From assembly GCA_035718085.1 (NCBI GenBank), contig DASTHS010000249.1, positions 1-16,889 of the forward strand: a stretch of DNA of 16,889 bases. Reading direction: 5' to 3'. Source of the DNA: DASTHS01 sp035718085 (GTDB lineage: Bacteria > Actinomycetota > Acidimicrobiia > Acidimicrobiales > Palsa-688). The notes beneath the pieces were generated by a model. The model was given only the letters and a program-made list of their open reading frames with translations. It did not search any database and was not told the origin of the DNA. Below, piece by piece: positions 1 to 6,864 of the stretch (the stretch's first letter is position 1; the number at the start of each line of letters is the position of its first letter). Position numbers and translations under genes: made by a program.

Positions 1-329
1 CCCTGGCACAGGCAGACGGCGGCGTCGAAGCCGCCGGTCCGGAAGGGGAGCCGGCGGGCGTCGCCCTGCACCCACCGCCCCGGACCGGCGGCGGCGAGGA
101 AGTCGCTGGAGAGGTCCAGGCCGACGGCGGTGACCCCGTGCCCCGCGGCGAAGGCGGTCGCATGGCGGCCCGGGCCGCAGCCGAGGTCGAGGAGCCGCTC
201 GCCCGCCGCCAGGTCGAGCTGCTCGGCGAGGAACCCGACCTCCCGGGCCGTGCCCTTGGTGAAGGAGTAGCGGAGATACGCCGCCCCGGCGTGGGCGGCG
301 AGGGCGGCGAACTCACGCCCGGTGGGCAT
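1..329 (-). CDS. Class I SAM-dependent methyltransferase, 3' end cut by the window edge
   Basis: The frame is open from an ATG at 329 to the left edge, giving the first 109 residues. Motif I of the Rossmann-fold methyltransferases is clear around residues 47-55 (LLDLGCGPGRHA), followed by an acidic residue at the end of the next strand (AVGLDLS) and then GDARRLPF and FDAAVCL, the usual motif II/III stretch. The family moves a methyl group from S-adenosylmethionine to a small molecule or macromolecule; the substrate cannot be told from this half. A TAGCCT element (minus strand, 336-341) lies 6 nt before the ATG, so the message is probably leaderless. It is divergent from the small acidic gene at 359, with 29 bp between starts. 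Family assignment is firm; specificity is unknown. Confidence 0.9.
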   Translation of the reverse strand, partial: MPTGREFAALAAHAGAAYLRYSFTKGTAREVGFLAEQLDLAAGERLLDLGCGPGRHATAFAAGHGVTAVGLDLSSDFLAAAGPGRWVQGDARRLPFRTGGFDAAVCLCQ

Positions 330-335
330 GGGGCG

Positions 336-341
336 AGGCTA
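336..341 (-). promoter_or_regulatory. Candidate -10 element (TAGCCT) of a leaderless methyltransferase mRNA
   Basis: TAGCCT fits the actinobacterial TANNNT -10 pattern and ends 6 nt before the ATG at 329, the spacing expected when transcription starts on the first base of the start codon. No Shine-Dalgarno sequence is present. The assignment rests on sequence pattern only. Confidence 0.5.
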
Positions 342-358
342 GGGGGTAGCACCGGGCC

Positions 359-550
359 ATGACGCAGTCGCCCCGCGTGCCCGAGAGCTCCGACGACAAG
401 CCGGGCCGCTCCGGCCCGGACGTCGGCGACGCCGGCGGCGGCGAGGGCGCCGAGTTCACCCACGACGCCACCACCGGGGAAGGCGACGACCCCGACGCGA
501 CCGGTGCGTCCTACTTGAAGGCGCACGGCGAGTCGGTCGACGAGGGCTAG
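359..550 (+). CDS. Small acidic hypothetical protein (63 aa)
   Basis: This is a 63-residue protein with no recognised domain. It is rich in Asp, Glu and Gly, has no hydrophobic segment or cysteine, and is probably disordered and cytoplasmic. The best-ordered part is the tail, residues 50-63 (ASYLKAHGESVDEG). Third codon positions are nearly all G or C, as in neighbouring genes, which supports real coding. A TAGCAC hexamer at 347-352 sits 6 nt before the ATG and could be a weak leaderless -10. Its stop codon lies in a CTAG tetramer shared with the stop of the convergent acyl-CoA dehydrogenase-like gene. Function is unknown; a chance open frame is possible but less likely given the codon bias. 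Confidence 0.6.
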   Translation: MTQSPRVPESSDDKPGRSGPDVGDAGGGEGAEFTHDATTGEGDDPDATGASYLKAHGESVDEG

Positions 551-1536
551 CCGCCCACCCCCAGACGGGTGAGCTGGGCGGCTCGGATGGCGGCGGTCTG
601 GCCGAACACCACGAGGAACATCGCTTCCCGCAGCAGCCGCTGGGCGTGCGACCCGGTCTCCACCGAGGCGCCCCCACCGCGGGCCACCACGGCCGTGGCT
701 GCCCGCAGGGCCAGCAGGGCGATGTCGGCCCGCACCCCGACCACCTCGTCGGGGCCGGCGGCCAGCAGCAGCCCCCGGAGGCGGTCGACGTCGGCGGTGA
801 GGGCGAGCGAGTCGAGCAGGTGGGCGCAGCGGGCGGCGACGCCGAGGCCGAGCAGCCCGTTGCCGGCCAGGCCCCTGGCGTCGCCCGCCCGCCACTCGGA
901 GTAGGGCACCCGCCCCACCACCCGGTCGGCGCCCACGGTGAGGCCCCCGCAGCGCACCAGCACCGTCGACGACGCATCGACGGCTGCCAGCCGCACCTGT
1001 TGCACCGCCAGCCCGGGCGCCTCGACGGCATCGACAAGGCAGGTGACGAGGTCGTCGCCTTGGCGGGCGGCGACCATCACCACGTCGATGAGGCCCCACC
1101 CGGTGACCCACGGCGCCCACCCGTCGAGCGTCACCCCGCCCCCCGGGGCGGCCGTGGCCACCATCGAGGGTGGGCCGGGCCGGCGCAGCGCGGCCACGGC
1201 GATGCCCGAGCGCACCCGCCCGTCGCAGAGGTCGTCGAGCCATCGCTGCGCCACGTCGCCTCCCGCGGCGGCGACGGCCCGCACCGTCGAGTGGTGCTGC
1301 ACCCACACGAATGCCGTGGCCAGGCTGCCGCCGGCGAGCGCCTCGGCGACAGCCGGGTAGGCCTGCGGGGCCCGGGCCGCGACCCCGTAGAGGCCGGCGT
1401 CGGCGAGCAGGTCGAGCAGGTGTCGGGGCACGACCGGCGCGCCGTCGACGTCGAGTGCCGCCGGCCACAGCACCTCGTCGGCGAGGCGGCGGGCGGCGGC
1501 GACCGGGTCGTCGAGGTCGGTGCACCCCCTGGTCAT
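547..1536 (-). CDS. Short acyl-CoA dehydrogenase family protein
   Basis: The 329-residue protein has the layout of FAD-dependent acyl-CoA dehydrogenases: an alpha-helical N-terminal domain (about 1-110, with ALAGGSLATAFVWVQHHS), a beta-barrel middle domain (about 110-205, with LDGWAPWVTGWG and VVMVAARQGDD) and a helical C-terminal domain (about 220-325, with HAQRLLREAMFLVVFGQ). Family members oxidise acyl-CoA thioesters at the alpha-beta bond. It is shorter than the usual 380 or so residues because of a compact C-terminal half, and I could not identify the catalytic glutamate, so activity is uncertain. It starts 16 nt after the DUF3072 gene on the same strand and may be co-transcribed with it. 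No clear ribosome binding site precedes the ATG. Confidence 0.85.
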   Translation of the reverse strand: MTRGCTDLDDPVAAARRLADEVLWPAALDVDGAPVVPRHLLDLLADAGLYGVAARAPQAYPAVAEALAGGSLATAFVWVQHHSTVRAVAAAGGDVAQRWLDDLCDGRVRSGIAVAALRRPGPPSMVATAAPGGGVTLDGWAPWVTGWGLIDVVMVAARQGDDLVTCLVDAVEAPGLAVQQVRLAAVDASSTVLVRCGGLTVGADRVVGRVPYSEWRAGDARGLAGNGLLGLGVAARCAHLLDSLALTADVDRLRGLLLAAGPDEVVGVRADIALLALRAATAVVARGGGASVETGSHAQRLLREAMFLVVFGQTAAIRAAQLTRLGVGG

Positions 1537-1552
1537 GCGGGCGGCCGTGCGG

Positions 1553-1783
1553 TCAGTCGCCGGCGCGCGGGCTGGCGGCGCGCAGCTCGTCGATCAGCTT
1601 CGACGCCTCGGCCTTCGAGAGCTCCTCGGGCACGTCGCGGCCGGTGTCGGCGGCCAGGGTCGAGAGGTAGGAGGCCTGGGCGCCGGTCATGGGCTCGTCG
1701 CCGGTCACCCACGTGTCGGGGTCTTTCGCCGCCGCCCCGGTCGGGTCGGACGTCGTCGGGAGGTGCTCGTCGCGGTCAGCCAT
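1553..1783 (-). CDS. DUF3072 domain-containing protein (76 aa)
   Basis: The core around residues 21-44 (DPDTWVTGDEPMTGAQASYL) matches the conserved signature of DUF3072, a small actinobacterial and proteobacterial family of unknown function. The C-terminal part (ELSKAEASKLIDELR, about 54-68) resembles a short SAP-like helix-turn-helix seen in many such proteins, which could suggest nucleic-acid contact, but this is inference. The protein is hydrophilic and soluble. It is divergent from the SRPBCC gene, with a LexA-box match in the shared 71-bp spacer, and upstream of the acyl-CoA dehydrogenase-like gene by 16 nt. A TAGGCC hexamer lies 6 nt before the ATG, a near match to the leaderless pattern. 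Confidence 0.85.
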   Translation of the reverse strand: MADRDEHLPTTSDPTGAAAKDPDTWVTGDEPMTGAQASYLSTLAADTGRDVPEELSKAEASKLIDELRAASPRAGD

Positions 1784-1813
1784 GCCGCAGGCCTACCCAC
1801 ACCGGCCGCCCGG

Positions 1814-1827
1814 CGAACGCACGTTCG
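1814..1827. promoter_or_regulatory. LexA-type SOS box (CGAAC-GCAC-GTTCG)
   Basis: The 14-bp site matches CGAACRNRYGTTCG, the LexA box form of Gram-positive bacteria and actinobacteria, at every defined position. With one more base each side it is the 16-bp near-perfect palindrome GCGAACGCACGTTCGC (1813-1828), with 7-bp arms and a 2-nt centre. Its centre is about 34 bp upstream of the SRPBCC start and about 37 bp upstream of the DUF3072 start, so bound LexA would cover the -35 region of both divergent leaderless promoters. Confidence 0.7.
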
Positions 1828-1841
1828 CTCGACGGCGGGGT

Positions 1842-1847
1842 TACGGT
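1842..1847 (+). promoter_or_regulatory. Candidate -10 element (TACGGT) of the SRPBCC gene
   Basis: TACGGT fits TANNNT and ends 7 nt before the ATG at 1855, consistent with a leaderless transcript. The LexA-like box lies just upstream, in the -35 region. Confidence 0.5.
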
Positions 1848-1854
1848 CGGTGGC

Positions 1855-2319
1855 ATGCACGGTGACACGGTGAGCGTCGAGCGGACTATCCCTGCGTCGG
1901 CGGAGGCGATCTTCGCCGTCCTGGCCGACCCGGGCCGCCACCACGAGATCGACGGGTCGGGCACCGTCACCGGGCCGCCGGCCACCGCGGCCAGGCTGCG
2001 GCGCGTCGGCGACTCGTTCACGATGCCCATGCGCATGGGGCTGCCCTACCGCATGGTCAACACCGTGGTCGAGCTCGAGGAGGGTCGCCGCATCGCCTGG
2101 CAGCCCCGGTTGGCCGTGCCGTTGCTCGGCGGCGTCGTCGGCGGCCGCGTCTGGCGCTACGAGCTCGAGCCGGTCGCCGGTGGCACCTTGGTGCGCGAGA
2201 CCTGGGACCTCAGCCGCGATCCGCTCCGGGCGCTCATCAAGCGCTCCCCTCTGGGATCCGAGACGGGGCCCAACATGGAGAAGACCCTCGAGCGCCTCGA
2301 GGCGGCCGTGGTCGGCTAG
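1855..2319 (+). CDS. SRPBCC (START/Bet v1-like) family protein
   Basis: The 154-residue protein opens with the typical first strand and helix of the SRPBCC fold (VSVERTIPASAEAIFAVLAD, about residues 6-25), then PGRHHEIDGSG, and ends with a long amphipathic helix (MEKTLERLEAAV). The fold forms a hydrophobic cup that binds lipids, polyketides or other ligands; the ligand here is unknown and no catalytic residue is evident. It is cytoplasmic, without a signal peptide. The ATG at 1855 was chosen because the upstream frame is antisense to other genes and a TACGGT -10 lies 7 nt away. A LexA-type box overlaps its promoter, so it may be a DNA-damage-induced gene. Its stop shares a CTAG tetramer with the convergent CoA transferase. 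Confidence 0.85.
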   Translation: MHGDTVSVERTIPASAEAIFAVLADPGRHHEIDGSGTVTGPPATAARLRRVGDSFTMPMRMGLPYRMVNTVVELEEGRRIAWQPRLAVPLLGGVVGGRVWRYELEPVAGGTLVRETWDLSRDPLRALIKRSPLGSETGPNMEKTLERLEAAVVG

Positions 2320-3362
2320 TCGGCCCACCGCGCCGGGTGCCGGGCGTACCGGTGCCGCCCGACGACCGGGTGGTCGGCCGTGGCGTAGGTGCGGTTGTGG
2401 CGCACCTGCGGGTCGGCGAGGTGCCCGTCGAGGTCGAGCACCTCGGCGGCGGGCACGTCGAGGGCGGCCAGGGCGGCGAGCCAGTGCGCCGAGGGCGCCG
2501 ACGGGAACACCGTCGCCAGGCGCCCGTAGAACCGCTCGGCGATCTCGGTCGCCGGGCCGGCCAGGATCTCGCCGAGCCACTCGGGGTGGCCGGCCAGCTC
2601 GCACACCGCCTTCACGTGGTCGCCCCGCACCGCGGCCACGACGACCCAGCCGTCGGCGGTGGGCACGGGGCGCACCGCCGCCAGCTGGTGGTCGACACCG
2701 TCACCGTCGTGGTCGTCGGGCAGCGCCCGCATGACCCCCAGGTCGGGCCAGTCGAAGTGGGCCAGGGCGTCGAGCATGGCGACGTCGACCGCCCCGCCCC
2801 GCCCGGTCGACGCCCGGCGCACCAGGGCGGCGAGCACCGCCTGGGTGGCGTACCCGGCGGTCACCTTGTCGGCCAGGAAGCTGCGCACGGGCTGGGGTTC
2901 CCCTCCGCCGCCCTGGGCCACGGTGAGCCCGGTGGTGGCCTGCACCACCGTGTCGTAGGCGGGCGACCCGGCCCGGGGGCCGTCCTGGCCGAACCCGGTG
3001 ACCCGGCACCACACCAGCCGGGGGTGGCGCGCCTCGACGTCGGCGGCGGCCAGGCCGAGGCGCTCGGCGACGCCCGGCCGCCAGTTGGTGAGCAGCACGT
3101 CGGCGTCGGCGAGCAGCTCGTCGAAGGTGTCCCGGCCCGCGAGGGTGGCCAGGTCGGCGGTCACGAACCGGCGGCTGCGATTGGTGGCCAGCCACAGCAG
3201 CGACAGGCCACCGACGGTCCGACCGAACCGCCGCATCCCGTCGCCGGCGGGCGCCTCGACCTTGACGACGTCGGCCCCCATCTCGGCCAGGGCCTGGGCG
3301 GCCAGCGGCGCAGAGATGAACGTCCCGGCGTCGACGACGGTCGTTCCTTCGAGGGGCAGCAT
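2316..3362 (-). CDS. Family III CoA transferase (CaiB/BaiF type)
   Basis: The 348-residue protein begins with the family signature LPLEGTTVVDAGTFISAP followed by ALAEMGADVVKVEAPAGDG (about residues 2-43), then LLTNWRPGVAERLGL (about 95-109) and VTGFGQDGP (about 125-133). These match CaiB/BaiF acyl-CoA transferases, which move CoA between carboxylic acids through aspartyl-linked intermediates. The catalytic aspartate was not assigned with confidence. Full members are usually 380-420 residues, so this is a shorter form. The ATG at 3362 was chosen because the family signature begins at once after it and the upstream frame is antisense to the divergent MFS gene. The spacer between the two starts is 45 bp. 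Acid substrates are unknown; the nearby acyl-CoA dehydrogenase-like gene suggests acyl-CoA metabolism only loosely. Confidence 0.9.
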   Translation of the reverse strand: MLPLEGTTVVDAGTFISAPLAAQALAEMGADVVKVEAPAGDGMRRFGRTVGGLSLLWLATNRSRRFVTADLATLAGRDTFDELLADADVLLTNWRPGVAERLGLAAADVEARHPRLVWCRVTGFGQDGPRAGSPAYDTVVQATTGLTVAQGGGGEPQPVRSFLADKVTAGYATQAVLAALVRRASTGRGGAVDVAMLDALAHFDWPDLGVMRALPDDHDGDGVDHQLAAVRPVPTADGWVVVAAVRGDHVKAVCELAGHPEWLGEILAGPATEIAERFYGRLATVFPSAPSAHWLAALAALDVPAAEVLDLDGHLADPQVRHNRTYATADHPVVGRHRYARHPARWAD

Positions 3363-3407
3363 GGCCAGAGACTTGCGGACGCGCCGCGGGTGCGCCACCC
3401 TGGGCGG

Positions 3408-4754
3408 ATGCGGTGGGAACGATTGCAGCATCGGCTGCAGGCGGCCACCCCGGGGTCCGCGGCCGCCGCGCTGGCCCACCGCCCGTTCCTGCTGGTCTGG
3501 GGCGGCGGGTTCGCCTCGAACGTCGGCACCTGGATGCAGAACGTCGCCCTCGGCGTCTTCGCCTACCAGGTGAGCCACTCGGCGTCGTTCGTGGCCCTGC
3601 TCGGGTTCGCCCAGATGGGGCCCCTGCTCGCCCTGGCCATGGTGGGCGGGGCGCTCGGCGACGCGGTCGACCGCAAGGTGCTGCTCATCGCCTGCCAGGT
3701 CGAGCAGATGGTCATGTCGGTGGTGCTGGCGTGGGTGGCCGCCAGCCCCCACCCGTCGCGGGCCCTGCTGGTCGGCTGTGTGCTGGCCATCGGCATCGGC
3801 AACGCGCTGAACGCGCCCACCTTGACGGCGGTGATGCCGCTCCTCGTCGGCCGGCGAGACCTGCCCGGTGCGGTGTCGCTGCAGTCCGTGCAGATGAACC
3901 TGTCACGGGTGGTCGGCCCGGCCGTCGGCGGCCTGGCCCTGCCGGCCATCGGCGCCTCGGGGATCTTCGCCGTGAACGCCGTGACGTATCTCTTCGCCGT
4001 GGTGACCATCGCCCTGGTGGCCATCCCCCCCGCCGACCGGGGCCACGGTGAGGCGGCCCTCACCCGCCTGCTCGGCGGGGTCGCCGTCGCCCGGCGCGAC
4101 CCGGTGGTGCGCCGCTGCCTCCTGACGATCGCCGCCATCTCGTTCTTCTGCCTGCCCTTCATCGGGTTGATGCCGGTGCTCGCCGCCCACGACCTGCACG
4201 TGTCGCCGAGCAACATCACCTACGGGCTGCTCTATGCGACCTTCGGTCTGGGCGCCGCCATCGGCGCGGTGTCGGTCGGCACCGTCATGGTCGGCTGGTC
4301 GCGCCCGCACATCGTGCGGGCCGGTCTGGCCGCCTTCGCCGCCGCCCTGGTCGTCTTCGGCCTGGTGCGCAGCCCGGCGGCCGCATTCCCCGCCGTGCTC
4401 CTCGTCGGGGTCAGCTACTTCGCGACGGTGACGGCCCTCTCGACGCTGCTGCAGTCGACCATCGCCGACCGGGTGCGGGGCCGGGTCATGGCCCTGTGGC
4501 TGATGGGCTTCGGTGGCACGGTGCCGCTCGGCCTGCTGGCCGGTGGCGCCGTCACCGGGGTGACCTCGATCGGCACCGTGGTGGTGGGCGGCGGGGTCGT
4601 CGCCGCCGTGCTGAGCGCCGCCTGGTGGCGGGCGACGGCCCTCAACGGTCGGCGCGCCCGTGCAGGCACCCCCCTCGTGGGCGCCGGTCAGCGCAGCGAT
4701 GCGGTGAGCGCCCCGGCGATGGTGGCGGTGCCGATGACCAGCCAGACCACGTAG
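3408..4754 (+). CDS. MFS transporter, MFS_3/EntS-like exporter
   Basis: This 448-residue integral membrane protein has about 12 hydrophobic segments. The N-terminus (LAHRPFLLVWGGGFASNVGT, residues 24-43) and WMQNVALGVFAYQVSHSASFV are typical of the MFS_3 or EntS-like group, often siderophore or drug exporters. Motif A is present between TM2 and TM3 as GALGDAVDRK, and RGRVMALWLM in the C-terminal half is also conserved in this group. The substrate is unknown. The ATG at 3408 lies just before the first conserved segment; further upstream the frame is only antisense to the CoA transferase. The 3' end overlaps the convergent antiporter subunit gene by 67 bp. Confidence 0.9.
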   Translation: MRWERLQHRLQAATPGSAAAALAHRPFLLVWGGGFASNVGTWMQNVALGVFAYQVSHSASFVALLGFAQMGPLLALAMVGGALGDAVDRKVLLIACQVEQMVMSVVLAWVAASPHPSRALLVGCVLAIGIGNALNAPTLTAVMPLLVGRRDLPGAVSLQSVQMNLSRVVGPAVGGLALPAIGASGIFAVNAVTYLFAVVTIALVAIPPADRGHGEAALTRLLGGVAVARRDPVVRRCLLTIAAISFFCLPFIGLMPVLAAHDLHVSPSNITYGLLYATFGLGAAIGAVSVGTVMVGWSRPHIVRAGLAAFAAALVVFGLVRSPAAAFPAVLLVGVSYFATVTALSTLLQSTIADRVRGRVMALWLMGFGGTVPLGLLAGGAVTGVTSIGTVVVGGGVVAAVLSAAWWRATALNGRRARAGTPLVGAGQRSDAVSAPAMVAVPMTSQTT

Positions 4755-6526
4755 TCGGCGACCAGACCGCTCTGGGTGCGCCGCACCGCCCGCATCAGCC
4801 CCACCACCGGCGCGTCGAGGCGCCGCAGCACCCGCAGCCGCCGGCGGTAGAGCGCCGCGCCCGCCAGCGCCACTGCGAGCAGCGTCGAGCCGAGACCGGA
4901 GACGACATCGGCCATCGTGACGTCTGCGGGCTCGTGCGGCCCGACCGCCAGCACCTCACCGCCCGGTGCCGTCCCCAGCACGGCGTGGATGTAGCGGCCC
5001 TGGTCTTCGAACTGTGAGGCCATGGCGTTGAGCGTCGAGCCGAGGTGCGGCACCACCCCCAGGGCCAGGGCCCCGGCGACGAGCACCACTGCCGGCACCG
5101 ACATGCTGAGCGGGGTGCGGTCCTTGCCCCTGGTGGTCTCGGAGGTCTCCTCGGAGCCCTCGGCGGCCATCTCCTGGTCTTCGGCGGGCGCCTCGCCCAG
5201 GCCGTAGAAGACGCCGCCGGCCACCCGCAGCACCGCGCCTGCGGTGATGCCCGAGCAGATCACCAGCAGGGCGGTGACCCACTCGCGGTGGGCGCCGTCC
5301 GCGCTGGCCTCGATCCAGCCCTTGCCGAGGTAGGTGGCGAAGGGGGGCAGGTCGGCCAGCCCGAGCGCCGCCAGGGTGAACACCACCCCGGTTCCGCGGA
5401 GGTGCTTGGCGCGGCCGAAGAGGGCGTGCTCGTCGACCGAACCGAGCCGGTGCAGCACGATGCCGGCGCAGACGAACAGCGCCGCCTTGACCAAGCCGTG
5501 GCCGAGCACGTAGGCGGCGGCGCCGGCGAGCCCGAGGGGCGTGAGCAGCCCGATGCCGACGAGGAACATGCCGGCGTGCGACACCGTCGAGAAGGCCAGC
5601 AGCCGCTTGATGTGGCGCTGGCGGAAGCAGAACAGCGCGCCGACGACCGCGGTGACGGCGCCGAGCGCGATCAGGGTCGAGGCGATCGTCCCGCGGTGAC
5701 CGAGGGCCCCGGCGAAGCAGGCCCAGTAGATCCGGGCCACCCCGTAGAGGCCGAGCTCGACCATCACCCCCGACAGCAGCACGCACACCGGGGTCGGGGC
5801 CACTGCGTGGGCGTCGGGCAGCCAGAAGTGGAACGGCACGATCGCCGACTTCACGAGCAGGCCCGTGACCACGAGCACGAACCCGACCACCACCAGCGCC
5901 GACGACGGGCGGCTCGACAGCGTCCGCCCCATCTGCGCCATGTTGAGGGCACCGGTGCTCCCGTAGAGCAGCGCGATGCCCGACAGCGACAGGTAGGCGC
6001 CCACGCTGTTGGTGATGGCGAAGTTGAGCGCCCCCTGGAGCGGTCCTCGCTCCTCGGTGCGGTAGGCGGTGAGGGCGTAGGCGGCGACACCCATCACCTC
6101 GAAGAAGACGAACATGTCGAAGAGGTCGCCGGTGAGGCTGAAGCCCTCCATGCCGGCGAGGAAGACCAGCATCAGCACCGGGAAGTACGGCCCGTCCTCG
6201 TCGAAGTACCGCCACGAGAACAGCAGCGCGGCGGCGACCAGCACCGCCGCCAACGCTGCGATGCCGGCGTTGAGCGGGCCGACGGCGAAGTCGATGCCGA
6301 GCGCCAGGCCGTGGATCGGGTGCCACCCCCCGAACCAGTAGACGCGCTCGGTGTGGGTCGTGCGCGCCGCCAGCACGATCGTGTCGGCAGCGACGGCGCA
6401 GGCGACCCCGAGCGCCCCGACCTCGCGCAGCCAGCGCCACCGCAGGAAGGGGCCCAGGCCCGAGAGGAAGGCCGCCCCGATGAGCGGCACCACCACGGCC
6501 AGGGGCATCAGGTCGTCGACGCTCAC
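4688..6526 (-). CDS. mrpD: Cation/proton antiporter subunit D (MrpD/MbhH-like, proton-conducting)
   Basis: The 612-residue protein belongs to the NuoL/M/N-MrpD family of proton-conducting subunits. The key acidic residue in FFEVMG (Glu143) and the lysine in LLVKSAIVPFHFWLP (Lys226) match the essential Glu/Lys pair of MrpD. Other family segments include HIKRLLAFSTVSHAGM, GHGLVKAALF and ADLPPFATYLGKGW. After the antiporter core (to about residue 440) comes a charged cytoplasmic loop (EDQEMAAEGSEETSETT) and extra hydrophobic segments, making it longer than the usual 490-500 residues. It is the last gene of the operon and starts with GTG in a GTGA overlap with mrpC. It is the only large pump-like subunit encoded here. 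The 3' end overlaps the convergent MFS gene by 67 bp. Confidence 0.93.
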   Translation of the reverse strand: MSVDDLMPLAVVVPLIGAAFLSGLGPFLRWRWLREVGALGVACAVAADTIVLAARTTHTERVYWFGGWHPIHGLALGIDFAVGPLNAGIAALAAVLVAAALLFSWRYFDEDGPYFPVLMLVFLAGMEGFSLTGDLFDMFVFFEVMGVAAYALTAYRTEERGPLQGALNFAITNSVGAYLSLSGIALLYGSTGALNMAQMGRTLSSRPSSALVVVGFVLVVTGLLVKSAIVPFHFWLPDAHAVAPTPVCVLLSGVMVELGLYGVARIYWACFAGALGHRGTIASTLIALGAVTAVVGALFCFRQRHIKRLLAFSTVSHAGMFLVGIGLLTPLGLAGAAAYVLGHGLVKAALFVCAGIVLHRLGSVDEHALFGRAKHLRGTGVVFTLAALGLADLPPFATYLGKGWIEASADGAHREWVTALLVICSGITAGAVLRVAGGVFYGLGEAPAEDQEMAAEGSEETSETTRGKDRTPLSMSVPAVVLVAGALALGVVPHLGSTLNAMASQFEDQGRYIHAVLGTAPGGEVLAVGPHEPADVTMADVVSGLGSTLLAVALAGAALYRRRLRVLRRLDAPVVGLMRAVRRTQSGLVADYVVWLVIGTATIAGALTASLR

Positions 6527-6864
6527 CCGCGGAACTGCCTCAGCTCGTCAGGGTCGAGGGTGCCGAAGCGCTTGTGCGCCTGGATGGCGATGGCCAGCAG
6601 CAGCGCCGTCACCGTGGCCTCAACCACGACATCGGTGAGGCACAGGGCTGCGACCACCGGATCGACGGTGCGCGACGGCGGGATGTCGCTGAAGTAGGGC
6701 GCCACTCCGCCGGTGCGGTACCCGACGGCCAGGAGCAGGAGGTACGTCGACGACTGCACCACCGCCAGGCACAGGATCTGGTGCACCAGGTGGCGGCTCG
6801 TCACGATGCCGTAGAGGCCGACGGCGAGCACCCACACCACGACGACGAACGGGTACCAGGTCAC
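6523..6864 (-). CDS. mrpC: Cation/proton antiporter subunit C (MrpC/NuoK-like)
   Basis: The 113-residue membrane protein has three hydrophobic segments, as in NuoK and MrpC. The third is preceded by DPVVAALCLTDVVVEATVTA (about residues 69-88), which matches the conserved DP-x-x-x-AL-x-LT-x-IV-x-x-A signature of MnhC. MrpC sits in the membrane next to MrpD and helps form the ion path. The GTG start at 6864 was chosen because it overlaps the upstream stop in GTGA and leaves the usual length; the upstream frame is only antisense-like. Its stop overlaps the start of mrpD in the same way. Confidence 0.9.
   Translation of the reverse strand: MTWYPFVVVVWVLAVGLYGIVTSRHLVHQILCLAVVQSSTYLLLLAVGYRTGGVAPYFSDIPPSRTVDPVVAALCLTDVVVEATVTALLLAIAIQAHKRFGTLDPDELRQFRG

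Noticed and set aside
646..1854. Long plus-strand open frame upstream of the SRPBCC gene
   Set aside because: It is antisense to the acyl-CoA dehydrogenase-like and DUF3072 genes, has low-complexity Arg/Gly/Pro-rich composition, and only the last 154 codons resemble a protein family.
2337..3407. Plus-strand extension of the MFS exporter frame
   Set aside because: It is antisense to the CoA transferase and lacks protein-like composition; the family's conserved N-terminus begins just after ATG 3408.
5045..6697. 550-codon plus-strand frame across the antiporter genes
   Set aside because: It is antisense to mrpD, very rich in Gly, Glu, His and Arg, a shadow of GC-biased codon positions.
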